From NCBI RefSeq assembly GCF_001717505.1, contig NZ_CP017037.1, positions 411,001 to 475,000 of the forward strand: a DNA stretch of 64,000 bases, written 5' to 3'. The DNA comes from Dialister pneumosintes (GTDB taxonomy: Bacteria; Bacillota; Negativicutes; Veillonellales; Dialisteraceae). Under the pieces are notes generated by a model, which worked only from the letters and a program-made list of their open reading frames with translations, was not told the origin of the DNA and ran no database searches. The translations under genes were made by a program, and so were the position numbers. Shown here in pieces: positions 57,375 through 64,000 of the stretch (its first letter is position 1; every line of letters starts with the position of its first letter).

Positions 57375-57650
57375 ATGAATAAGACAGAATTAATCGCAGC
57401 AGTAGCTGAAGAAGCTAAAATGACAAAGAAAGATGCTGAAAAGGCAGTTAAGGCTGTTCTTGATGTTATCAGCAATACCCTTGAACAGGGTGAAAAAGTA
57501 GCTTTAATTGGATTTGGCACATTTGAAGTTCGTCAACGTGCTGCAAGAACTGGACATAATCCTGCAAATCAGGAAACTATTCATATTCCAGCTTCCAAAG
57601 CTCCAGCATTCCGCCCGAGCAAGCAGTTGAAAGAAAAAGTAAATCACTAA
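57375..57650 (+). CDS. HU family DNA-binding protein
   Basis: This 91-residue histone-like protein bends and compacts DNA as a dimer. It starts MNKTELIAAVAEEAKMTKKDAEKAV and has the arm motif GFGTFEVRQRAARTGHNPANQETI with the conserved Gly-Phe-Gly and basic residues. ATG follows AAAGGAGGA. Codons are GC-ended more than in neighbours, consistent with high expression. A terminator follows. Confidence 0.97.
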   Translation: MNKTELIAAVAEEAKMTKKDAEKAVKAVLDVISNTLEQGEKVALIGFGTFEVRQRAARTGHNPANQETIHIPASKAPAFRPSKQLKEKVNH

Positions 57651-57656
57651 TACAAT

Positions 57657-57691
57657 ATAAAAAACAACGGAAAATATCCGTTGTTTTTTAT
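57657..57691 (+). terminator. terminator after the HU gene
   Basis: AAAACAACGGA pairs with TCCGTTGTTTT around AAATA, followed by T residues. Confidence 0.85.
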
Positions 57692-57764
57692 TTGCTTTAA
57701 TAAAATATTGGAATCTAATTATAGAGGAGATTAAGAATAAAATATTTATCAGGTATTTTATCCA

Positions 57765-57773
57765 TGATATAAT
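57765..57773 (+). promoter_or_regulatory. extended -10 promoter of the glycosyltransferase gene
   Basis: TGATATAAT at 57765-57773 within CCATGATATAATAAC, 80 bases before the gene; no clear -35. Confidence 0.5.
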
Positions 57774-57852
57774 AACAATAATTGATATGATGTAATAACG
57801 ATAGTTATAAAATGTTTTTTATTACATTCTATTTTATAACGAAAGGAATTTT

Positions 57853-58962
57853 TTGAGTATGACCAAACGGCGCAAATTTTTTATATTAACTGCTTCTATA
57901 GGAGAAGGTCATTCTCAGGCTGCTAGAGCCATTGCTGAAACAATTAAACAAGTACACCCGGAAGATGCAGTTCGGGTATTGGATTTTATTTCACGAGACG
58001 GAATTTCAATAGATCATGTATTAAAAGAATCGTATTTAAAACTTATACGGTTATTTCCTGAAATGTATGATAGCTTATATAGTAATGCACAAAATAAACA
58101 TTTAGGATCTACTTTACAAAGCCTTCTTTCTTGGAGTTTTAGAAGACGTATGAAACGCCTTATTACCGTATTAAAACCCGATGCATTGCTATTTACACAT
58201 CCGTTTCCTGCTTGTGCAGCTAATATGCTAAAAAAAGAGGGAGATATACATACGCCTCTTTTAGGAGTTATAACTGATTTTGATATTCATCAGTTATGGA
58301 TATATAAACATTTAGATGGATATTGTGTACCTTCTAAAGATTTAGCTGATAAATTAGAAATGCATAATGTACCTCAATCTATAATTCATACAACAGGTAT
58401 TCCTGTTAGGAAATCTTTTTATGAAGAATTAAAAAATCCTTCTTCCAAAGAAAAAGGAACCGTTCTTATTATGGGAGGAGGGCTTGGATTAGGAGATATT
58501 ACCGATACTTTATTACGATTAGATAAGGTAGATTCCATTCAACGCTTTATTGTAGTAACCGGTCAAAATATTACTGTATATGAAGAGGTTGCTTCTATTT
58601 TAGATTCTCTTCGTCATCCGGTAGAACTTCATAGCTATACTAATAAAGTAGCACAATTAATGAGTCAGAGCGAATTAATTGTGACTAAACCCGGAGCACT
58701 TACTTGTACGGAAGCATTAACAATGAATCTTCCTATGGTTTTAGTCAATGCACTGCCGGGGCAAGAACGTGCTAATGCTTCTCATTTACAGGATAGTGGA
58801 TGTGCGGTATGGGTAAGAAAGGGTGAAATTGCTAAAATGGTAGACTCCCTTCTTAATAATTCGGAAAAACTAAGATGTATGGCAACTGCTTGTGGGAAAG
58901 AAAAAAAAGATAGTGCATTAGAAATAGTACATGTGTTGGACAATATGTTAGTTAAAAATTAA
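57853..58962 (+). CDS. MGDG-synthase-type glycosyltransferase (diacylglycerol glucosyltransferase-like, GT28)
   Basis: The 369-residue protein has the N-terminal MGDG-synthase domain (TASIGEGHSQAARAIAETI at residues 13-31, GVITDFDIHQLWIYKHLD) and the GT28 C-terminal domain (IMGGGLGLGDI, KPGALTCTEALTMNLPMVLV). It most likely glycosylates diacylglycerol for membrane glycolipids, or makes the anchor of a cell-surface polymer; the family also includes UgtP-like enzymes. Start is TTG 57853, five bases after GAAAGGA, or ATG 57859 at 11 bases. No partner genes adjoin it. Confidence 0.85.
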   Translation: MSMTKRRKFFILTASIGEGHSQAARAIAETIKQVHPEDAVRVLDFISRDGISIDHVLKESYLKLIRLFPEMYDSLYSNAQNKHLGSTLQSLLSWSFRRRMKRLITVLKPDALLFTHPFPACAANMLKKEGDIHTPLLGVITDFDIHQLWIYKHLDGYCVPSKDLADKLEMHNVPQSIIHTTGIPVRKSFYEELKNPSSKEKGTVLIMGGGLGLGDITDTLLRLDKVDSIQRFIVVTGQNITVYEEVASILDSLRHPVELHSYTNKVAQLMSQSELIVTKPGALTCTEALTMNLPMVLVNALPGQERANASHLQDSGCAVWVRKGEIAKMVDSLLNNSEKLRCMATACGKEKKDSALEIVHVLDNMLVKN

Positions 58963-58982
58963 AAATAAGAGTAGTGATGTAT

Positions 58983-59016
58983 GAGGGATTTAGAATCGAT
59001 TCTATCCCTCTCTTAT
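58983..59016 (+). terminator. terminator-like hairpin after the glycosyltransferase gene
   Basis: GAGGGA pairs with TCCCTC and an inner TAGAATCGATTCTA palindrome, with a two-base bulge; T-rich bases follow. Confidence 0.55.
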
Positions 59017-59430
59017 TATATATTTAGGACTTATGTTTTTTAGAATAAGGAGTATTTGGATAACTATTACTTGTTGGTGGAACTGGGGTATCAGCTCACA
59101 TATAGTAACAGTTTAACGGAATGAATAAATTGTATTAAGTGAAATATAAAAACAATAGTAGTTTATGAAATAGATAGAAAATATTAAAATCCGGTATTAC
59201 TTATTTTATTTATATATATTGACAGTATATAGGACTTAAAACACTATATTCTGCATGTTCATTAAGCTAAATAATATAGAGATAACGATTATCATTTTAG
59301 AAGGTGGGAGAAAAATAGATATATATTTTATACATTCTCTTTTCCTGTGATTGTATATGAAAGAGAAATGTAGAATTTATACAAACGAAGATTTCTTCTA
59401 ATCATTATGGATATAAAATAGGGAGGATTA
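59017..59430. other. 414-base gap before the HAD gene with a Fur-box candidate
   Basis: No supported gene or RNA is seen. At 59280-59294 a 7-1-7 repeat (AGATAAC G ATTATCA) matches 15 of 19 positions of the classical Fur box when extended to 59299. TTGACA at 59219-59224 may be a -35 box with a poor -10 near CACTAT or TATATT. A short direct repeat (ATTATGGATATAAAA) occurs at 59404 and 59434 around the start of the HAD gene. Confidence 0.45.
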
Positions 59431-60294
59431 ATGATTATGGATATAAAACCTGTATTAGCACTTTGTTATGATTTTGATAAAACTTTATCTCCTGAAAACA
59501 TGCAGGATGGATATATTAGAAGTTTAGGTCTGGATGTAGATACTTTTTGGTCAGAATCCAACCTATTAGCAGATAAACATCATATGGACAGTAATCTAGC
59601 CTATATGTATAAAATGATTGATGAAGCGGTAGGAAAGGTTATTCCTACACAACAACATTTAAGGAGTTATGGACAACGAGTTCCTTTATATAAAGGACTT
59701 GAAACATGGTTTGAACGTATGAATATTCTTGGAAACAAATATGAGGTTCAAATCGAACATTACATAATCTCTTCAGGATTACGTGAAATTATCGAAGGAA
59801 CTTCGATTGCACCTTATTTTAAACATATTTATGCCAGTGCATTTTATTATGATGAACGTGGTGTGCCTCGTTGGCCTGCACAGGCTATTAATTATACGAA
59901 TAAAACACAATTTCTCTTCCGTATAGAAAAAGGGACGTTAGATATTAATGATAATCATGTAAATAAACATTTTGCAGAAGGAGAATTGCGTGTACCTTTT
60001 AGAAATATTGTGTATATAGGAGATAGTGCGACAGATATTCCGTGTATGAGACTTGTAAATTCTCTAGGAGGACATTCTATTGGCGTTTATGACAGGAGTA
60101 ATAAAAAAAGTAAAGAACAAGTGTACCAAATGATAAAAGACAAACGTATTCGTTACTATGTGCCAACTGATTATTCTAAGGATTCAGAAATGTATAAATT
60201 GATTAAGTCCATTATACGAAAGACTGCTGCTTATGAAGTATTGGAAAATAAATATTTACAAGATAAAAAACAAGCTTTTACATCTTTATTTTAA
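59431..60294 (+). CDS. HAD-superfamily phosphatase
   Basis: The 287-residue protein has HAD motif I DFDKTL (Asp14, Asp16, Thr18), motif II with SSGL, and motif IV GDSATDIPCM at about 200. The intermediate cap region is helical and contains HHMDSNLAYMY. Substrate is unknown; members of this subfamily are sometimes annotated as phosphoserine-phosphatase-like. ATG 59431 is four bases from GGAGG; the next ATG, 59437, is ten bases away. The neighbouring Fur-like box suggests metal-linked control, a speculation. Confidence 0.8.
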   Translation: MIMDIKPVLALCYDFDKTLSPENMQDGYIRSLGLDVDTFWSESNLLADKHHMDSNLAYMYKMIDEAVGKVIPTQQHLRSYGQRVPLYKGLETWFERMNILGNKYEVQIEHYIISSGLREIIEGTSIAPYFKHIYASAFYYDERGVPRWPAQAINYTNKTQFLFRIEKGTLDINDNHVNKHFAEGELRVPFRNIVYIGDSATDIPCMRLVNSLGGHSIGVYDRSNKKSKEQVYQMIKDKRIRYYVPTDYSKDSEMYKLIKSIIRKTAAYEVLENKYLQDKKQAFTSLF

Positions 60295-60326
60295 AAAATA
60301 AAAAGCAATAAGATATAAAAGAATAC

Positions 60327-60355
60327 TTGACATTTTAAACACATGAGAATATGAT
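60327..60355 (+). promoter_or_regulatory. promoter of the symporter gene
   Basis: TTGACA (60327-60332) and TATGAT (60350-60355) with a 17-base spacer: one of the best promoter matches in the window. Confidence 0.7.
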
Positions 60356-60378
60356 TTCTATATAATTTAATCATTGTC

Positions 60379-60431
60379 AATGAGGACTCATTATGATTGT
60401 GCTTTTGGCATATCCGATGAGTTCTTTTTTT
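60379..60431 (+). promoter_or_regulatory. candidate attenuator leader of the symporter gene
   Basis: GGACTCAT (60384-60391) pairs with ATGAGTTC (60417-60424), followed by seven T residues: a terminator. The left arm can also fold locally as AATGAG/CTCATT (60379-60392). A 29-codon reading frame begins at ATG 60393 with GAGGA six bases before it, crosses the hairpin and ends at 60482 beyond the symporter start. Attenuation by ribosome position is an inference. Confidence 0.45.
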
Positions 60432-60447
60432 GAGCAGGAGTATTGGT

Positions 60448-61863
60448 ATGGAATTTTTAGACTCAATGGTTTCAAGTATTAACGGATTTTTATGGACGTA
60501 TATTATTATTACGTTACTTGTAGTTGCAGGATTCTATTTTACGTTTAGACTTAATTTTGTACAGATTCGACATTTTAAAGAAATGTTTAGGCTTATTATT
60601 TCTTCTGCCAGATCAAAAACAAAAGGGAATGAAATATCTCCGTTCCAAGCATTTTGTGTAAGTACAGCTTCTCGAGTAGGTGTAGGTAATATTGCCGGTA
60701 TTGCGATTGCTATTACAACCGGTGGACCGGGTTCTATTTTTTGGATGTGGTTTATTGCTGTAATTGGAGCTGCAACCGGATTTGTAGAAAGTACGTTAGC
60801 ACAAATTTATAAAGTACCTTCAAAAGGAAAGCATGGAGAAACTATATTTAAAGGCGGACCTGCTTATTATCTTAAAAATGGATTAGGACATAGCATTTGG
60901 GCGGCTATATTTGCTATTTTGATTTCTGTTACTTATGGTTTAATTTATAACTCTGTACAAGCAAATACCATTAGCCTTGCATTAAATTCTGCGTTCGGTT
61001 TTGACAGAACGATAGTTGGAATTGTTATTGCGGTATTAGCTGTCGTAGTAATTTGTGGTGGTCTTGGACGCATTGCTCGTGTTACGGAATGGATGGTTCC
61101 TGTCATGGCAGGAATTTATATTATTACGGCATTGGGAATTATGATTTATCATTTTGATTTATTGCCTTATGTATTTGCAGAAATTTTTGAAAATGCATTT
61201 AATTTTGAAGCTATATTTGGCGGAGGTATGGGGGCAGCGGTTCTTACCGGATTTAAACGAGGTCTTTTCTCCAATGAAGCAGGGGAAGGTTCCGTACCAA
61301 ATGCTGCTGCTACTGCAGATGCCAATCATCCTGTTGTACAGGGGTTAATTCAAGGTTTCGGTGTATATGTAGATACCCTGTTTATTTGTTCTGCCAGTGC
61401 ATTTATTATTTTACTTAGTGGAGAATATTCTACTACAGGATTAACCGGTATAGAATTAGTACAGTGGAATTTAGCACAATATTTTGGTGATATTGCACCT
61501 ACGGCAGTATCTATTCTTATATTCCTGTTTGCATTCAGTTCTATTGTTGGAAATTATTATTATGGAGAAATTAACATTAATCATTTAACTAAAAATAAGT
61601 GGGTTCTTTATACATTTAGAATATTAATCGGATTCATGGTATTCTTTGGATCAGTTGCTGATTTACCGTTGGTTTGGGATTTAGCTGATTTATTTATGGC
61701 ATTCCAAGTATTAACTAATGTTTCTGCTATTCTTATTTTGTTTCCCAAAGTTAAGGAAGCACTTGATGATTATGAAAAGCAACAACAAGCAGGCGTTGCA
61801 TCGCCTAAGTTTGTAAAAAATGTACTTTCTGATACCAAAGGCGTTATGTGGTGGAATGAATAA
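60448..61863 (+). CDS. sodium/alanine-glycine symporter (AGCS family)
   Basis: The 471-residue protein imports alanine or glycine with Na+. It has about ten or eleven hydrophobic helices and the family blocks GNIAGIAIAITTGGPGSIFWMW, GVGNIAGIA and the FSNEAGEGSVPNAAATA motif. ATG 60448 is seven bases after AGGAG; a TTG at 60430 in frame is less likely. A strong palindromic terminator follows. No biosynthesis genes adjoin it. Confidence 0.93.
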   Translation: MEFLDSMVSSINGFLWTYIIITLLVVAGFYFTFRLNFVQIRHFKEMFRLIISSARSKTKGNEISPFQAFCVSTASRVGVGNIAGIAIAITTGGPGSIFWMWFIAVIGAATGFVESTLAQIYKVPSKGKHGETIFKGGPAYYLKNGLGHSIWAAIFAILISVTYGLIYNSVQANTISLALNSAFGFDRTIVGIVIAVLAVVVICGGLGRIARVTEWMVPVMAGIYIITALGIMIYHFDLLPYVFAEIFENAFNFEAIFGGGMGAAVLTGFKRGLFSNEAGEGSVPNAAATADANHPVVQGLIQGFGVYVDTLFICSASAFIILLSGEYSTTGLTGIELVQWNLAQYFGDIAPTAVSILIFLFAFSSIVGNYYYGEININHLTKNKWVLYTFRILIGFMVFFGSVADLPLVWDLADLFMAFQVLTNVSAILILFPKVKEALDDYEKQQQAGVASPKFVKNVLSDTKGVMWWNE

Positions 61864-61872
61864 TTATTTAAA

Positions 61873-61906
61873 TAAAAAATCTCTTGGTATACCAAGAGAT
61901 TTTTTA
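61873..61906. terminator. terminator after the symporter gene
   Basis: A 34-base perfect palindrome centred on GGTATACC with A6/T6 flanks. Confidence 0.9.
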
Positions 61907-61960
61907 ATATATTAAAACTTAAGAATGATTTTAATATTTTTTACATAAAAGTAGAAATCA

Positions 61961-61969
61961 TGATAAAAT
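61961..61969 (+). promoter_or_regulatory. extended -10 promoter of the 3D-domain gene
   Basis: TGATAAAAT at 61961-61969, 23 bases before the gene; related to the TGATATAAT class seen elsewhere. Confidence 0.45.
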
Positions 61970-61991
61970 ACAAAAGATTGGAGGTAATTTC

Positions 61992-63257
61992 ATGAAAAAA
62001 TGGCAATGGTTAATATATACATTTCTTTTTACCTTATTTACTATCGGAAACATCTCTGCTGCTTTACTTTCTGAAGGAATGAGTGGGGCAGAAGTACGAA
62101 TGCTACAAGAACAACTTGTATCTTGTGGATATTTAGCAAGAGCTGTAGACGGTGAATATGGTGCAACTACAGTAAAAGCGGTTCAATTATTTCAAGAAGA
62201 TCATGGACTTGCCGTTACCGGTATGGTTGATGATAATACCGAAGAAAGTATTTACAATGCTACCACTAATCATCGAAAAGGTGGAGGACTTCTTTTAGCA
62301 GAAGGTAATCAGGAAACATTAGTAAATACTTATCAACAAATTTTAAAGAACCATGGTTTTTTAGATGGAGAGGTGGATGGTGTTTATGGGCAAGATACTG
62401 TAAATGCAGTATATGCGTTTCAAAGACATCAAAATCTCCCTGTATCCGGAGCCATAGATGAAGAAACAAGTGTAGCTTTAAATGCTATGGATACATCATT
62501 TGATAAAGTGGCAAACAAAGATACTTCACGTGATTATTTGTGGGGAATGGGTGATGAAGGGAAAGATGTAAAGCGGATACAAGAAAAGTTAAAAAAGGCA
62601 GGATATCTAACGGGAGAAGCCGATGGAATTTATGGAAATGATACTTTTAATGCTGTACAGAATTTACAAGCAGACTCGGGAATTCCAGTTACCGGTATGA
62701 TTACAGAAACAACTTTATCGAAACTCAATCATCCAGCTAAAACAAAGAAAAATTCATCTGTAATCAAAGAAGGAATTTCTAATAATAAGGTGGTTAAGTT
62801 GCAGAATTTACTTCTTTTACATGGCTTTAATCCGGGAATTGTTGATGGTTCTTTTGGTAAAGGGACAAAAGAAGCTGTGTTGGAAATGCAAAAACAATAT
62901 GCTCTTCCTGTAACCGGCATAGTAGATGATAACGTATGGAGTCATTTGGAAACACCGCCTGTTTTTAATGGAATCTATAAAAAAGAAATGATTATGGATG
63001 CTACTGCATATACTCCTTATGATGGTGGTGGAAGTGGATATACTTATAGCGGCAATAAAGCAGGAAAAGGTCATGCAGCGGTAGATCCTAAGGTAATTCC
63101 AATAGGCAGTATTCTTTTTGTAGAAGGATATGGATATTGTATTGCAGATGATATTGGTGGAACCGTTATTGGAAATCATATAGATATATGTGTAGATACA
63201 GTAGATCAAGCTTACCAATGGGGCGTTAGAACCGTAAAAGTATATCTAGTACGATAA
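61992..63257 (+). CDS. secreted protein with four peptidoglycan-binding repeats and a 3D domain
   Basis: The 421-residue protein has a signal peptide (residues 1-23), four PG_binding_1 repeats at about 26-85, 103-165, 186-248 and 260-322 (each with a V-D-G-x-Y-G-like turn and AV..FQ), and a C-terminal 3D domain (about 333-421) with DATAYTPYDGG, then AVDPKVIPIGS and ADDIGG. The 3D domain is the fold of lytic transglycosylase MltA-type enzymes; the catalytic Asp-rich motif is visible. It probably acts on or anchors to cell wall. ATG 61992 follows TTGGAGG. A terminator follows. Confidence 0.92.
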   Translation: MKKWQWLIYTFLFTLFTIGNISAALLSEGMSGAEVRMLQEQLVSCGYLARAVDGEYGATTVKAVQLFQEDHGLAVTGMVDDNTEESIYNATTNHRKGGGLLLAEGNQETLVNTYQQILKNHGFLDGEVDGVYGQDTVNAVYAFQRHQNLPVSGAIDEETSVALNAMDTSFDKVANKDTSRDYLWGMGDEGKDVKRIQEKLKKAGYLTGEADGIYGNDTFNAVQNLQADSGIPVTGMITETTLSKLNHPAKTKKNSSVIKEGISNNKVVKLQNLLLLHGFNPGIVDGSFGKGTKEAVLEMQKQYALPVTGIVDDNVWSHLETPPVFNGIYKKEMIMDATAYTPYDGGGSGYTYSGNKAGKGHAAVDPKVIPIGSILFVEGYGYCIADDIGGTVIGNHIDICVDTVDQAYQWGVRTVKVYLVR

Positions 63258-63291
63258 AAAAGAGCTAACTTTATTTTAAAGTTAGCTCTTT
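63255..63291. terminator. terminator after the 3D-domain gene
   Basis: AAAAAGAGCTAACTTTA pairs with its complement around a TTT loop, just overlapping the stop. Confidence 0.9.
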
Positions 63292-63460
63292 TTAGTATTT
63301 ATTTCCTAATAAAGATATTTATTAAACGTTTGAATTATATTTGTTTAGTATTATATACTGTTATAAGACCATATATAGAAAAAATATGATATTCTAGATA
63401 TTAATATTTAATAAAGAAAATTATATACAAAAGCCATTAAAAACGAAAGGAGAAAAGAAT

Positions 63461-64000
63461 ATGTTGAATATTTTTAAACAGAAAAGAAAACAGCTTCAAG
63501 AACAACCATTGCAATATTGGGAAGAATATTCTTATATACATGCTTTATCAAGAAATGATGATAAATTTTTGCTTACAGAAGAGTGCATAGATAGAGTTAG
63601 ACAACTTATAGATGTAAAAGTTATTGGGTATATGTTACCTGTACATGAGGAAGGGAAACCGGGAGTCCTTTTTATTGAATATAAAGGGGAAGAATACGAA
63701 TTTAGGTTTTATTACGTGGAACACGAGGTATCACATCTTGCAAATTTTCAAAGACATTTCTTTTTGGAAAAAGAAATGGATGAAGTGCAAAAGGCAACTA
63801 TGGCACTTTCTTCTTATATGAAGTTTGGGAAAGATGTGAGAAGTTCATATATTTTACAATTAAAATTGTTGCAGGCTTTAATGCCTAATACACTTGCTTT
63901 TGAAGATGAGAGTGCAGAAAAACTTATAAATAGAAAATGGGTAGAGCTTGCTGTCAATTCCAAATTACCTTGTGATTTTAAAGATTTATATACAGTGCAG
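63461..64000 (+). CDS. unidentified protein, N-terminal part (possibly DUF4026-like)
   Basis: An open frame of 180 codons runs from ATG 63461, behind AAAGGAG, to the window end without a stop. The product is hydrophilic with no signal peptide or membrane helix. It has HEVSHLANFQRHFF, KATMALSSYMKFGKD and AFEDESAEKLINRKW stretches, and ends in LYTVQ. I recall a similar layout in DUF4026 proteins, but cannot confirm it. HEVSH is not a standard HExxH (it is HEVSH: H-E-x-x-H formally), so a metallopeptidase is possible but not supported by other motifs. Confidence 0.55.
   Translation, partial: MLNIFKQKRKQLQEQPLQYWEEYSYIHALSRNDDKFLLTEECIDRVRQLIDVKVIGYMLPVHEEGKPGVLFIEYKGEEYEFRFYYVEHEVSHLANFQRHFFLEKEMDEVQKATMALSSYMKFGKDVRSSYILQLKLLQALMPNTLAFEDESAEKLINRKWVELAVNSKLPCDFKDLYTVQ

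Overview
This window looks like a chromosomal segment of a low-GC, Gram-negative-type Firmicute. The best guess is class Negativicutes, family Veillonellaceae, possibly a Dialister-like genome. That is an inference from Firmicutes-type content (FapR-controlled fatty-acid operon, T-box on valS, FMN riboswitch on the rib operon, split transketolase, CsaB, SpoIID/LytB protein, long HPF) plus AT-rich sequence. No rRNA, tRNA or outer-membrane marker in the window settles it. Nearly everything is on the + strand in tightly packed operons with 1-4 base stop/start overlaps; only one confident gene (11890-12624) is on the - strand.

Layout. 1-1128: tail of a phosphodiester glycosidase and an anchored protein of unknown function. 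1251-2365: two-gene short-chain chromate transporter. 2456-3777: pyrF-pyrE. 3828-6010: a decayed fragment of a very large phage-type polyvalent protein, the only clearly foreign DNA here, lodged between pyrE and the fapR promoter. 6016-11819: fapR-plsX-fabD-fabG-acpP-fabF-rnc (lipid synthesis plus RNase III). 11890-12624 (-): TVP38-type membrane protein. 12792-17054: T-box, valS, folC. 17138-19537: ruvCAB and DUF2905. 19549-26357: SpoIID-like protein, queA, tgt, yajC, 5-formyl-THF cyclo-ligase, secD, secF. 26488-31378: cspA, hpf, secA, prfB (with the +1 programmed frameshift). 31390-40140: DUF5693-csaB, split transketolase, ftsEX with an EnvC-like M23 protein and a CtpA protease. 40365-44055: glmU-prs-pth-tmk. 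44126-47802: FMN riboswitch and ribD-ribE-ribBA-ribH. 47956-54493: DUF47 protein, a pyridoxamine-kinase-like gene broken by a stop codon, folP-folB-folK, mfd. 54548-63257: flippase, mazG, HU, GT28-type glycosyltransferase, HAD phosphatase, Na+/amino-acid symporter, 3D-domain peptidoglycan-binding protein. 63461-end: start of an unidentified gene.

Functionally the window is mostly housekeeping: pyrimidine, lipid, folate and riboflavin supply; queuosine tRNA modification; Sec export; DNA repair; and envelope assembly or division. Pathway neighbours sit together: ruvCAB, queA-tgt, yajC-secD-secF, ftsE-ftsX-M23-ctpA, folP-folB-folK and the four rib genes.

The unusual parts are the phage polyvalent-protein remnant with its internal repeats and palindrome, two candidate RNA switches (acpP-fabF gap and symporter leader), the nonsense-broken kinase inside the folate operon, and a recurrent extended -10 promoter class. 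I see no convincing new defence or mobile system.
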